Shown piece after piece: positions 39,901 through 52,185 of a stretch of 64,000 nt of DNA. Every line of letters begins with the position of its first letter. Position 1 is the first letter of the stretch. The DNA comes from Microcoleus vaginatus PCC 9802 (GTDB lineage: Bacteria; Cyanobacteriota; Cyanobacteriia; Cyanobacteriales; Microcoleaceae). The stretch is from contig CP031740.1 in NCBI GenBank assembly GCA_022701275.1, positions 3,917,001-3,981,000 of the forward strand, read 5' to 3'. Under the pieces are notes generated by a model, which worked only from the letters and a program-made list of their open reading frames with translations, had not been told where the DNA came from and did not search any database. The position numbers and the translations under genes are program-made.

Positions 39901-42900
39901 TTGCTGGTGCCACCCACCGCACCGTTGAAAGTGATGCTGCCGCTACCGGAGGCTAGAGTTAAGTTGCGGGCATTAATGCTGTCACTGTCGATCGCACCTC
40001 CAAAGGTAATATTCCCCCCGGCTGTACTCAATATCGCATCTTTCGTCAACCCGAGAAGACCGTTAATATTGATATTGCCCTGATTAGTAGTAACATTGCC
40101 ACCCAACTTAGTGCTTGCAGCAGCAATATTTAAACCAGAATTGCTCGCAATATTACCTGTGAACTCCGCCTGCGTTGCAGTAACATTCAAAGCAGAAACT
40201 GGTGCTGTTCCTCCGATATTTCCTTGCACCAGCACATTTCCTGTAGCTGCATCTAAGTTCAACAAATGGTTGCCGCCGATCCCCCCAATTATCTTAATAT
40301 CTCCGCCGCCGGTACGGAGATTAATATCGTTTCCGAGTTGGACAGTGCCGTTGAGAGCGATCGGATTTTTATTGGTATTGATGCCATCATTTAAATTAAT
40401 CGTGGAAGCATTGATAGCAATGCTGCTGTTGTCATTTCCGGTAAGAGTGCCATCAAGTGCGATCGCACCAGTTCCCGTTTGGATATTTACTGGATCTAAA
40501 AATGTAAGATTAGAGGGAAGACTAACATTTGCACTGCTATCCGATCGCCCGATCGCGATCGAGCTAAATCCATTTTGAATTAAACTAATTTCCGATGCAG
40601 TCAAATCTAAAGCGCTAGTATTGTTATCAGTTCCGCCAACAGCAATATTTTGTCCGGCTGTTGCGGGTTGCAGTGTTAACGCGCCCGTACCCGAAACATT
40701 CCCCGAGAAATCTATTTCACCGGCTGTTAAATTCAGCGGGTTACTACCTGCCGATAAACTCGAACCGAAAGCAATTGTTGCATCTCCCAGCGTAAAACTT
40801 ACAGGAGCTGTTAATGTCACCGGATCACTAAAAGTAATGTTATCATTAGTTGTGGTGATATTTCCGCTAACCGCAACAGTTCCCCCGCCATTTTGAATAA
40901 ATGCACCGTCTAAGTTCAGGTTGTTCTCAATATTTAGATTTACCTTATTGGTGATTGTGAGCGTGCCGTCATTGGTGGTTGTTACCGTTCCTTTGAGATT
41001 GACATTATCAGCCGCAATACCCAGATTGCCAGCTACGTCAACTGTCTTGTTGAAACTAATCCCGCTGCCTAAAATAATCGAGTTTTTGGCAATTGTGACA
41101 GCATCTGCATAAGTTTGACTGCCAGTTGTAGTGACATTGCCCCCTAAAGATATCTTGCTGTTGGCAGTTAAATTAGTGAGAGGAGTTGTTTCGCCGATCG
41201 TACTTTTGAAGGTAAGATTACCGCTAGCAGCATTTACAGTCAAATCGCTGGTACCATCAACAGTATTATTGAAAGTAATGCTGTCGCCTGAAAGAATCGG
41301 ATTATTGGCAATTGTAACTGCATCTCCATAAGTTTGACTGTCTGTTGTAGTGACATTGCCCCCTAAAGATATCTTGCTGTTGGCAGTTAAATTAGTGAGA
41401 GGAGTTGTTTCGCCGATCGTACTTTTGAAGGTAAGATTACCGCTAGTCGCCTTCACAGTCAAATCGCTGGTACCATCAACAGTATTATTGAAAGTAATGC
41501 TGTCCCCTGAAAGAATCGGATTATTGGCAATTGTAACTGCATCTCCATAAGTTTGACTGCCAGTTGTAGTGACATTGCCATTAAGTTGAGTTGTGCCGCC
41601 AACATCGGTAGTCAAACTCGCGGCATTGACTGTTTGATTAAATGCAGTTGTGCCTGTAGAATTAGCTGTTAAATTGCCGATCGCATTTGTTGGATTCCCA
41701 ACTGCACCATTGAATGTAACATTACCGGTAACTGCATTCGCCGTTAAATCGCTGCTGCCGTTAACAGTATCGTTGAAAGTAATTTCGCTGCCTGCGAGAA
41801 TCGGATTATTGGCAATTGTAACTGCATCTCCATAAGTTTGACTCCCGATTGTAGTGACATTGCCATTGAGCTGAGTTGTGCCATCAATATCTGTAGTCAA
41901 ACTCGCGGCCTTGACTGTTTGATTAAATGTAGTTGTGCCAGCACTACTCTTGACGGTGACATTTCCTATTCCTAATGCCGGGGTGTTGCCTACAGCACCT
42001 TTAACGTCAATGTTTCCAGTACCTGTTTCTAAGGTAAGATTGCCACTGCCATCAATGTTATTGTTAAACAGAATATTGCCACCGGCTGCAGTGCCATTGC
42101 TGACTAACACGCTATCTCCAACTAAGGTATTGCCGTTAATTGTGATATCTTGAGATTGGGTGGTAATATTGCCATTCAGGTTATTAGTTGTAGCATTCAG
42201 AGTAATTGAAGCATTATCAGTTCCCGAAATCGATTGATTGGGATTTACAGAAATAGTGCCTTGAGTATTGAAACTCACAGGATCGGGAAAAGATACTGCC
42301 AAATTCTCTACAGTGATATTGCCTGTAGTAGTCTTCCCTCCGAAAACAATGGCACTAAAGCCATTACGCAATGAGGATAAAAACGGTGCTCCTATATCGA
42401 TCGCCTGCGGATCGTCAGGAAGTCCAGCCTGGAAGCGAATTCCGACATTTGGCGAAAAAGGCTGAATTGACAAAGTACCTTGACTCTTGACCGAATCTGC
42501 TATTCCCGAAGATATAATCTCATTGCCGCTAATGGTAATATTTCCAGTACCGGGCAATCCATTAGCATCAATGCCTTGTATCCCAATTTGCTTGGGAGTT
42601 GCGATCGCGATATCTCCGGCGGCACCGGAACTAGAACTAGAGTTAAGATTACCAACAGTAATATTGTTGGCACTGAGTGTAATCGGGCCACCATTTTCGG
42701 TACTGGATGTGGTATCAATTCCCACTGCACTCGTATCAATATTGCCCTTAGTGCTGGTAAGGCTGATCGCTCGTCCGGGATTTGTGATATTGCCAGCAGT
42801 AATATCGCCTGTAGTCGTAGCAGTAATATCGCCTGTAGTTGTAATTGCGATCGGGTTCGGACTGGTGACATTGAGAGAATGTTCTATTTTCAGGGAACGC

Positions 42901-45900
42901 AATGGCACAGGCGTCCCAATTGGCCCGCTGAGATTAATAATACCTGTTCCCGTAGTCAAAACTAGGTTGCCATCGCCGTCAACCGTTCCCCCAAAATTAA
43001 TGTCGCCTGCATCCGTTAACCCAGTATCGAGAGTGACATTAGAACCCGCAGCGAGAGAGACTTGCTCACCAAAGGTAATATTCTGTTCGTTGGTGAGAAT
43101 ATTTGCGTTTAAGTTAGTCGTTGGAGCCTTAAAAGTAATTGAAGCGTTGTTTACACCTGTAATGTTTCCATCGACTGCAATGGTGGCAGCTTGCATAGTG
43201 ACGGGGAAATTAAAAGTAACACCAGCGGGGTCAACGGCGAGATCCCCCGTCCCATCCGTGCGCCCGATAATCATTTGGGAAAACCCATTCAATACGGGAG
43301 GTGCGAGTTCCGCTGCACTGAGATTCAAACGAGCGTCCGTAGTATTGCCGCCCACAGTAATATCTAAAGTGGGAGTAAGCGGCTGCAACTGGATAGTCCC
43401 AGTACCTTTAACTTGACTTGTTTCTGACAATAGAATTTCATCGCCCGTCAAAGTGACATTGCCGCCTAAAGTCGCGTCAATCACACCGTCGATGAGGTTA
43501 ATTGCAATGGAATTGTTGTTAGCACTTCCGGTGAGGCTAATATTACCCGTTCCCATAGCTTGCACCCTATTAGGACCAGCCTCGTCGCCCTGGCCTAAGT
43601 TAATCCCATAGCTGCTAAATTCAGTCCCTACACCGATACCGGTTAAAGCAATATCCCCATTCTGCGATCGTATGCTGCTTGCGACGAGCGTGATCCCACG
43701 ATTACTGCCCGTCCCTGCACTGCCCGTGCCCGTCAACGTTACCTTTCCCAGACCTGCGCTGTTGACTGTAGAATAGACTAGCAATATACCGTTGTTGGCA
43801 GCCCCAGTCCCAGCACCTGTACCAGTCAGACTGACATTTCCAGAGATCGCTTCCACTCTGCCGCCACTAACTGATATCCCTTGATTGCCGCCATTAGTCC
43901 CATTGCCGCCAACACCGCTCAGAGTCACATTCCCGGTGCCTGCCGATTGCACTGTGCTGCTGGTAATAGATATCCCTGTGTTATTAAATGTCCCGTTCCC
44001 ACCAGTACCGTTGAGAGTAATACTCCCTGTCCCGGTCGATTCTACTGTGCTGATAAAAATGTTAATCCCGTTGTTCTCGCTTCGAGTTCCATTACCGCCA
44101 GTACCGTTAAGAGTAATACTTCCACTCCCAACCGTCGTGATTTCGCTGTTAGAAAGATCAATGCCGTGATTGTTCCTGTCTCCAGCGAGTCCTTGACCTC
44201 TAATAGAAATATTTCCAGTGCCGGCATTGAGGGTGGAATCGGTGAGAGAAACTCCGATGGGATTTGGCGCTGTCCCTACTGCTGGGGAATTTGACGGGTT
44301 GCTGCCTCCTCCTAAAATGATGTTGCCGCCGTTGGAGTTGATGGTAGCATTGGTAATGGCGATCGCCCCTGCACCACTGGTATCTACATCTGCATTCAGG
44401 GTGATACTGCCACCGTTAGCCGTGATATTTTTGTTAACAAGTATGCTGTTATTAGCATTCAGAGTTAGGGAATTACTATTCGTCCAAGATACCGGAGCGC
44501 TGACTGTAATATCGCCTTGGCTCGGAAAACCCGACGCAGTGGAAATAGTCACATTTCCCAAACCTAGCTGTGTTTGCAGCGTCCCATTATTAATTGTAGA
44601 AGTACCCGCCGAGGGCGTAAATGCTCCCCCTGCTAAAGTCCCGCCTGCATCCGCACCTTCGATAATAGTAATATCAGTAGGGTCTAACAGTAATGTGCCA
44701 GCGATCCCAAAGGTTGATCGCAAATCAACTAATCCTTGAAAATCCAGCGATTGCTTTCCCGACACTTCCACAAAGCCGCCATTCCCAGAAAATAAACCGC
44801 CTCTGGCCGTAATATTCCCATTAAAACGAGTAGTTTCATCCGCCCAAACTATAACTCGCCCGCCATTCCCATTACTAATAGCATCAGCATTAATCGTCGA
44901 GTCGCTGCTAACAAAAGTCCGCGCAGCATTGGATACAGCCCCCAAACCCTGATAATCTCCGCCAATCAGTACATTACCGCCGCCGTTAACCCCAGAAGCA
45001 TCGATATTGCCCGCAATAATACCTACTCGATCGCCTAAAATATTTACAGTACCGCCCGTGTTGCCAGAGACATTGAGACTGCCAGAGGCGATCGCAGTTC
45101 CCGCAGTTACGGGCACAGCAGCATTCCCCGTTAACACAACTTCCCCATTGGGATTTACCGTCAAACCCGTCGCCTGTGCCACACCTTGTCCAGTCAGCAA
45201 CTCCGGCAAAGATAACACTGGCTGCGTCCAATTATTCGGCAGCGAACTTTGATTTGCTGTCGGCTGAATATCCAAACTCAATAAATTTCCAGCTTGACTA
45301 ATTCGCACCAAATTGTTACCCGGTACGGCGCTGATCAGAATATTGCCGCTAGGCGCATTTACCTGACCATTATTGACAACCGTACCGCCAATCAAACTTA
45401 AACTTTGACCTGGTGCCACCGTCAAATTGCCTGTATTAACAATGCTTCCCCCTTGCAAATTTGTAAACGCAAAACTATTCGGTGCCCCGATTAATGTTGC
45501 CCAATTGTTATTTCCGATCGCACTAAACCACTGATTGTTCCCAAAACCAATCCCTGTCGCCGTAGTAGCATTAAAAGATCCAGGCACATTGAGACTGGCA
45601 TTCGGCCCGAAAATTATGCCGGCAGGATTCATCAAAAATAAATTGGAATTTCCCCCCGTCACTTGAATTAAGCCATTTATTAAAGAAGGATTACCCCCAG
45701 TAATCCTTCCCAAAATATTTTGAATATTGGGATTAGTCAGAAAGTTAGCCGTTTGAGCCTCGCTGAGGCCGAACTGAGTAAAACTGTGAAAAAGATTAGC
45801 CCCATCTCCGCTGAATGCCCCCCCGGAAATGTCGTAGCGGTTGCCGCTGGGAGTAACAACTGTGTTAGTGCCGTCTGGTGCCGGGGCGATGGGTTGTGCG

Positions 45901-45977
45901 TTTGCCGAACCCGCCGCTGCACTCAGCCAGCTAACAATGAATAACCATCCGAGCAAATTTAGTCTGTTGGCTGTCAT
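36909..45977 (-). CDS. Giant TPS-type filamentous hemagglutinin-like protein with C-terminal CHAT protease
   Basis: A 3022-residue secreted protein. Signal peptide 1-27 (ends ANA-Q). The TPS/haemagglutination activity domain follows (GLIQVTGGNSNLFLMNPAGIIFG), the signal for two-partner secretion. Residues about 300-2250 are glycine/asparagine-rich beta-helix repeats, including tandem 73-residue units (219 bp apart, about 41110-41550). About 2260-2460 is a Pro/Thr linker of 11-residue LTQTIPPTIPP-like units; about 2460-2505 is Gln-rich NQQVTET repeats. The last 330 residues form a CHAT domain with His2866 (LATHAEF) and Cys2909 (LSACRTA), the caspase-like dyad. No TpsB transporter is in the window. 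The combination suggests an exported, protease-tipped filament. Confidence 0.9.
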   Translation of the reverse strand: MTANRLNLLGWLFIVSWLSAAAGSANAQPIAPAPDGTNTVVTPSGNRYDISGGAFSGDGANLFHSFTQFGLSEAQTANFLTNPNIQNILGRITGGNPSLINGLIQVTGGNSNLFLMNPAGIIFGPNASLNVPGSFNATTATGIGFGNNQWFSAIGNNNWATLIGAPNSFAFTNLQGGSIVNTGNLTVAPGQSLSLIGGTVVNNGQVNAPSGNILISAVPGNNLVRISQAGNLLSLDIQPTANQSSLPNNWTQPVLSLPELLTGQGVAQATGLTVNPNGEVVLTGNAAVPVTAGTAIASGSLNVSGNTGGTVNILGDRVGIIAGNIDASGVNGGGNVLIGGDYQGLGAVSNAARTFVSSDSTINADAISNGNGGRVIVWADETTRFNGNITARGGLFSGNGGFVEVSGKQSLDFQGLVDLRSTFGIAGTLLLDPTDITIIEGADAGGTLAGGAFTPSAGTSTINNGTLQTQLGLGNVTISTASGFPSQGDITVSAPVSWTNSNSLTLNANNSILVNKNITANGGSITLNADVDTSGAGAIAITNATINSNGGNIILGGGSNPSNSPAVGTAPNPIGVSLTDSTLNAGTGNISIRGQGLAGDRNNHGIDLSNSEITTVGSGSITLNGTGGNGTRSENNGINIFISTVESTGTGSITLNGTGGNGTFNNTGISITSSTVQSAGTGNVTLSGVGGNGTNGGNQGISVSGGRVEAISGNVSLTGTGAGTGAANNGILLVYSTVNSAGLGKVTLTGTGSAGTGSNRGITLVASSIRSQNGDIALTGIGVGTEFSSYGINLGQGDEAGPNRVQAMGTGNISLTGSANNNSIAINLIDGVIDATLGGNVTLTGDEILLSETSQVKGTGTIQLQPLTPTLDITVGGNTTDARLNLSAAELAPPVLNGFSQMIIGRTDGTGDLAVDPAGVTFNFPVTMQAATIAVDGNITGVNNASITFKAPTTNLNANILTNEQNITFGEQVSLAAGSNVTLDTGLTDAGDINFGGTVDGDGNLVLTTGTGIINLSGPIGTPVPLRSLKIEHSLNVTSPNPIAITTTGDITATTTGDITAGNITNPGRAISLTSTKGNIDTSAVGIDTTSSTENGGPITLSANNITVGNLNSSSSSGAAGDIAIATPKQIGIQGIDANGLPGTGNITISGNEIISSGIADSVKSQGTLSIQPFSPNVGIRFQAGLPDDPQAIDIGAPFLSSLRNGFSAIVFGGKTTTGNITVENLAVSFPDPVSFNTQGTISVNPNQSISGTDNASITLNATTNNLNGNITTQSQDITINGNTLVGDSVLVSNGTAAGGNILFNNNIDGSGNLTLETGTGNIDVKGAVGNTPALGIGNVTVKSSAGTTTFNQTVKAASLTTDIDGTTQLNGNVTTIGSQTYGDAVTIANNPILAGSEITFNDTVNGSSDLTANAVTGNVTFNGAVGNPTNAIGNLTANSTGTTAFNQTVNAASLTTDVGGTTQLNGNVTTTGSQTYGDAVTIANNPILSGDSITFNNTVDGTSDLTVKATSGNLTFKSTIGETTPLTNLTANSKISLGGNVTTTDSQTYGDAVTIANNPILSGDSITFNNTVDGTSDLTVNAASGNLTFKSTIGETTPLTNLTANSKISLGGNVTTTGSQTYADAVTIAKNSIILGSGISFNKTVDVAGNLGIAADNVNLKGTVTTTNDGTLTITNKVNLNIENNLNLDGAFIQNGGGTVAVSGNITTTNDNITFSDPVTLTAPVSFTLGDATIAFGSSLSAGSNPLNLTAGEIDFSGNVSGTGALTLQPATAGQNIAVGGTDNNTSALDLTASEISLIQNGFSSIAIGRSDSSANVSLPSNLTFLDPVNIQTGTGAIALDGTLTGNDNSSIAINASTINLNDGINTNKNPIALNGTVQLGNDINLRTGGGDIKIIGGIGGNHLLNLDAATGNVLVQGNIGGTAPVSALNVTATQAEFTGNIASNSGLNIAAASTKLGGNVTTNQGNININGLLGLTKDAILSTAGGNITFGGAIDSDSINARNLTLASGSGSITFNGAVGGTSKLGNLAIENAGNVTGNSTINAQQLTAPNTEKVNLSGDVTAGKVDITAKGDISVKNITTNGGEILFTSGNNFTAGNLNTSGNSGGNITVKAITSITAGQINSSGIVGNAGNVFLDPIGDIQVEWINAQGGTGGTGGEVFIESTGGFFRATGAFSTPVSPTGFASISTAGAAGGGQITIVHAGGDGGTPIQPFVVGDAASNGTAGAITTGQSTITSQSFPRSSSVGNIAFLTDDAIDPTPTVPPTTTETIPPTIPPTTETIPPTIPPTTETIPPTIPPLTETIPPLTETIPPTLPPLTETIPPTIPPLTETIPPTIPPLTQTIPPTIPPLTQTIPPTIPPLTQTIPPTIPPLTQTIPPTIPPLTQTIPPTIPATVPPAIPPLTQTIPPIIPPTIPPITRTVLPTIPPTIPPITETVSPITGTVPPITETTGTVLPILPQTTETNQQVMETNQQVTETNQQENQQVTETNQQENQQVMVINQQENQPVTSALESVQDPLNPIAPVTTLASPTAGDTPAPQPSTPDSEDFQPPKTPPRDNPPVAASDRILTIDQSITSPLPADIVPSPPESKQPPTVNPTSNLVLGYVRSPDRLFEGNDIQKIVWGIEEMRNQEFGEYLGVKANLPEEKTLISTFQETLQNIEQQTGKRSGIIYIVSRADRLELILVAPVGRPIHYSVPEANRAALFPTVKELRDEITNPAKRGSTSYLAAAQQLYKWAIAPLEKDLENLGIQTLLVSVDAGLRSLPLAALHDGKGFLMEKYSFSLIPSFSSTNTDYKAVRDATVLAMGRSEFVDQQPLPSVPIELQAISAQWQSPSFLNSTFTLDNLTSEHAKGGFRIVHLATHAEFKPGKPSNSYIQLWNSKLQLDRMESLNWRNPQVDLLVLSACRTAVGDREAELGFGGLAVKSGAKSALGSLWYVDDGGTLGLMSEFYQQLRGTTTKAEALQRAQQAIMSGKVRLENGQLVTTGDKLNLPANLQQANQSFSHPYYWSSFTMIGSPW
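38600..39190 (-). repeat. 33-bp minisatellite encoding the Pro/Thr linker
   Basis: Tandem near-identical 33-bp units (plus strand GGGGCGGAATTGTTGGGGGAATTGTTTGCGTTA) with variants, each giving about 11 residues of LTxTIPPTIPP type in the giant protein. A second, shorter set (38460-38595) encodes NQQ-rich units. Confidence 0.8.
41112..41550 (-). repeat. Tandem 219-bp repeat in the giant gene
   Basis: The stretches starting at 41131 and 41350 are almost identical over 200 bp. They encode 73-residue beta-helix units (LGGNVTTTxSQTYGDAVTIA...). Flanking, more diverged units at 41560-41900 share the SQTYGDAVTIANNPIL core. Confidence 0.8.
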
Positions 45978-47797
<1,820 letters not shown>

Positions 47798-47887
47798 CAA
47801 AAAAAATGACTCTTAACCAGCCCCATACAAATCTAAATAGTGCGTCTGTTCAGTGGTACTCTGAGAAATAGCATTTCTAAATGTTAA

Positions 47888-49393
<1,506 letters not shown>

Positions 49394-49465
49394 TTTTAGT
49401 CATGAGTCAGTAGTCAGTCGTCAGTCGTTATTAGTTATTAGTTATTAGTTATTTGTTATTGGTAA

Positions 49466-49542
49466 CAACTGACAACTGACAACTGACAACTGACAACTGA
49501 CAACTGACAACTGACAACTGACAACTGACAACCGACAACTGA
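49466..49542. repeat. CAACTGA heptanucleotide tandem repeat, 11 units
   Basis: Eleven 7-bp units (one CAACCGA variant) fill the spacer between atpD and atpC and end six bases before the atpC ATG. They leave little room for a ribosome-binding site. This is a cyanobacterial STRR. Confidence 0.9.
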
Positions 49543-49548
49543 CAATTT

Positions 49549-49956
49549 ATGACATTAACTGTGCGCGTAGTGGCCCCAGACAAAACTGTTTGGGATTCTA
49601 ATGCTGAAGAAGTAATTCTGCCGAGCACCACAGGCCAACTAGGTATCTTGAGCGGTCACGCTCCAATGTTGACAGCTTTGGATACCGGAGTAATGCGCGT
49701 CCGTCCCGGCAAGGAATGGGTGTCTATTGCTCTGATGGGTGGCTTTGCAGAAATCCAAGAAAACAAAGTTACTATTCTTGTCAACGGCGCTGAAAAAGGC
49801 GAAACCATTGATAAAGAAGCTGCTCGTACTGCTTACACCGAAGCAGAAGCTCGTTTGGAAAAGGCTACTAGCGGCACTTTGCAAGAGCAAATTCAAGCCA
49901 AGCAAGCCATCAAACGCGCGAGAGCTCGTTTCCAAGCTGCCGGTGGCACGCTCTAG
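49549..49956 (+). CDS. atpC: ATP synthase F1 subunit epsilon
   Basis: A 135-residue epsilon subunit of the central stalk, coupling rotation and inhibiting idle ATP hydrolysis. N-terminal beta-sandwich ([28 protein letters not shown], then [13 protein letters not shown]) and a C-terminal helical hairpin. Cotranscribed with atpD, as in other cyanobacteria. The ATG follows a heptamer repeat, so initiation may depend on coupling or an unusual leader. Confidence 0.97.
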   Translation: MTLTVRVVAPDKTVWDSNAEEVILPSTTGQLGILSGHAPMLTALDTGVMRVRPGKEWVSIALMGGFAEIQENKVTILVNGAEKGETIDKEAARTAYTEAEARLEKATSGTLQEQIQAKQAIKRARARFQAAGGTL

Positions 49957-49985
49957 CTCTAAGGGTAGAGACATAGTGCTTTTGT

Positions 49986-50016
49986 AGTAGGGACACAACA
50001 TTGTTGTGTCCCTACT
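49986..50016 (+). terminator. Terminator of the atpD-atpC operon
   Basis: Perfect 15-bp arms AGTAGGGACACAACA / TGTTGTGTCCCTACT with a one-base loop, followed by GTTTTT, 30 bp after atpC. A partial second copy (GTTGTGTCCCTAATG) follows, so this may also be a dispersed palindromic repeat. Confidence 0.8.
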
Positions 50017-50047
50017 GTTTTTCTCGCGTTGTGTCCCTAATGTTTTG

Positions 50048-50347
50048 CTAAACTCCCGCCTCCGACAAGAGAGACTGCATTGTTTCCCAAGATAACCCCT
50101 GCTGAAGATAGCGGGGGTTATTTGGATTGTAAGGGCTCTCCACGCGATCGACACTGACAATTTTTGCTTCCTCCGGCAAAACAGGAACCTCGGGATCGAA
50201 AGCGGTCGATCGCGTCAAAGAGCTAGAAAAGCCTTTAAAAATAGCAATTTCATCGAATTCGCCGTCAATTTGGGCCTTGACGATTAAAACTTCGTGCGAT
50301 CGTTTTACCGTGTATTGTTCCAAGCGACGAGCAATAGAGTCAGCCAT
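50048..50347 (-). CDS. Conserved cyanobacterial protein of unknown function
   Basis: A 99-residue protein of a type I recall as widespread in cyanobacteria and plastids, without known function. The conserved core includes EVLIVKAQIDGEFDEIAIFKG and the C-terminal ESPYNPNNPRYLQQGLSW. There is no signal peptide or membrane helix. The start at 50347 (MADSIARRL) is chosen over 50359. Convergent with atpC across the terminator palindrome. Confidence 0.7.
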   Translation of the reverse strand: MADSIARRLEQYTVKRSHEVLIVKAQIDGEFDEIAIFKGFSSSLTRSTAFDPEVPVLPEEAKIVSVDRVESPYNPNNPRYLQQGLSWETMQSLLSEAGV

Positions 50348-50508
50348 AGCAAATCTCACTTTCCTGAAATCTGCTATAATATAGCTTAATTTTGTGGCTA
50401 ATTTCAGGGACAGCGAGCCAATATTTTATTCTTAATTCAACCGTTTTTAACAGCAGGAAGTAAGCGCACCTAATAGAGTTTATCTAAGAAAAATAAACTA
50501 TTTTAATT

Positions 50509-51803
50509 CTGGGAGGGTGACAACCCGCCTGAAACCAGGATGGAGTAAAGGTTTTGCCCACTTATGCTAAAAAAAGATAGGCAGCCGAATTGTTACAAGC
50601 TAGCCTACCCGAAAAATAATGTTACCCACATTCTACCAAACCCACTTACAAAAACAACTAACGCACACCCAGTTGAGGTTGCTCACAATATTATTGGATC
50701 TTATACAATCGGAAAAACAAGTGAGGCTGGAACGGCTCGCACGGGTATTTCCCTATCCAATTACTACGGAAAGTCGCCGTCGCAAACTGCAAAGATTTCT
50801 TGACATACCTCAATTAACGATCGCACTTATCTGGTTTCCCTTAATCAGTTATTGGTTAACCACGTATTGCTCTGTGGGGCAAACTTTATCAATTGCGATC
50901 GACCGCAGTCAATGGGGGTGTATCAATCTGTTTACGATCGCCCTACTTTGGCAGCGAAGAGCTATCCCATTATACTGGTGCGTCTTACCCAAATTAGGTA
51001 ACAGTAATTTATCAGAACAAACTCTCGCTCTGCAGCAAGTATTACCATTACTTAAAGAATATAAAGTGATGGTTTTGGGCGATGGCGTCCCGCCCCGCAA
51101 GCTACGTGAATTTTGTTCGGTAGACCTGGGAAGCTGGCTGAAGACAATGGGTGTGTCTTTTTGCTTGAGACTGAAAAAAAATCATTGTCTGGAAACAGAA
51201 AACTTGATCTGGGAACGCTTAGACCAATTAGGAGTAGTGCCTGGAACATCTTTGTATTTTCAAGGAGTGAGGGTCAGAAAAACTCAACCAGTAGCAGGAT
51301 TTGATATTGCTTGTAAATGGAAACGCAAATATCGGGGAAGGAAAGTAAAAGACGCCTGGTTTATTTTGACAGATTTAGGCTCGTTGCCAGTAGCGATCGC
51401 CGCTTATAAACAACGAATGGGAATTGAAGAAATGTTTAGAGACTGCAAGAGTGGAGGTTATAATCTAGAAGGGAGTGGTTTAAGGGGAGATAGACTGATT
51501 AAGATGATTCTGTTAATGGCGATCGTTTACACTGCAGCGATATTTCAAGGCACTGAAATTCAGAAAAAGCAGGTGCAAAAATATGTATCTCGCCAGAAAG
51601 ACCAGCCCCAAAAATACCGTAGAAGGAGTATATTTGGGAGCGGTCAGGATGGAGAAAAGTGGGTAAATTATCTTGATCGCTACGAATTAGAAGTTCAAGA
51701 GTTAATGAAGTTAACCCGCAATAAACGTCGCTTTTACCAACAGGGTCTACGGGCTGCAACCTTGATTAGGTCTAGTTCCTAGACCTCTTTGTCACCCTCC
51801 TAG
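50509..51803 (+). mobile_element. IS4-family insertion sequence, complete, 1295 bp
   Basis: Terminal inverted repeats CTGGGAGGGTGACAA (50509-50523) and, on the reverse strand, CTAGGAGGGTGACAA (51803-51789). Flanked by identical 9-bp target duplications ATTTTAATT (50500-50508 and 51804-51812). One transposase gene inside. The intact duplications show a recent or undisturbed insertion. Confidence 0.92.
50619..51782 (+). CDS. IS4-family transposase with interrupted second DDE motif
   Basis: A 387-residue DDE transposase. The first Asp is in LSIAIDRSQWG and the Glu region is YKQRMGIEEMFRDCKSGGYNLEG. The second motif normally reads VLGDREFCSV in close relatives (as I recall). Here seven residues (GVPPRKL, 51084-51104) are inserted between Asp and REF, giving GDGVPPRKLREF. 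The catalytic Asp remains but its environment is changed, so activity is doubtful. Confidence 0.88.
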   Translation: MLPTFYQTHLQKQLTHTQLRLLTILLDLIQSEKQVRLERLARVFPYPITTESRRRKLQRFLDIPQLTIALIWFPLISYWLTTYCSVGQTLSIAIDRSQWGCINLFTIALLWQRRAIPLYWCVLPKLGNSNLSEQTLALQQVLPLLKEYKVMVLGDGVPPRKLREFCSVDLGSWLKTMGVSFCLRLKKNHCLETENLIWERLDQLGVVPGTSLYFQGVRVRKTQPVAGFDIACKWKRKYRGRKVKDAWFILTDLGSLPVAIAAYKQRMGIEEMFRDCKSGGYNLEGSGLRGDRLIKMILLMAIVYTAAIFQGTEIQKKQVQKYVSRQKDQPQKYRRRSIFGSGQDGEKWVNYLDRYELEVQELMKLTRNKRRFYQQGLRAATLIRSSS

Positions 51804-51932
51804 ATTTTAATTAGGGAAAACCTATTTGTCCGATATTTTATGAGCCACAAAAAGACTAGGCTTACATTATTAAATATAAGTTTAATTTCTCTTAAATAGC
51901 GTTTTACTTGGGGATATACGCTACTATTTATA

Positions 51933-52185
51933 GTGTTTTTTTGCTGTAGTTCAGCTCTGGCAAGTTGCAACTCAGAGCTAATAAATAACTCTACAGCAAA
52001 AACCCAAAATGCACCCTCAAACTTAACAAGAGTTGTAATAATCAGGCATCAGCGTTTCGGAGCGCTGTTTTATCTCAAAGCTAAAAACTCATTGGAAAAC
52101 CGTTTAGCAAAAATGGGGTGGTCTGTAGAATGGACGGAATTTGTCGCAGGGCAGCCAATTTTAAAAGCAATAGAAAAAGGAAAAA
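51933..52185 (+). pseudogene. N-terminal fragment of an aliphatic sulfonate-binding protein
   Basis: From a GTG at 51933: lipoprotein-like start (FFCCSSALASC), then VVIIRHQRFGALFYLKAKNSLENRLAKMGWSVEWTEFVAG, which matches the first 60 residues of mature SsuA-like proteins. At about 52175 the similarity stops and the sequence passes into an adenylate cyclase domain in another frame. The remaining 200 residues of the binding protein are missing. Confidence 0.75.

Noticed and set aside
49409-49545. CRISPR-like array at the heptamer repeat
   Set aside because: Units are 7 bp with no spacers; this is a simple tandem repeat.
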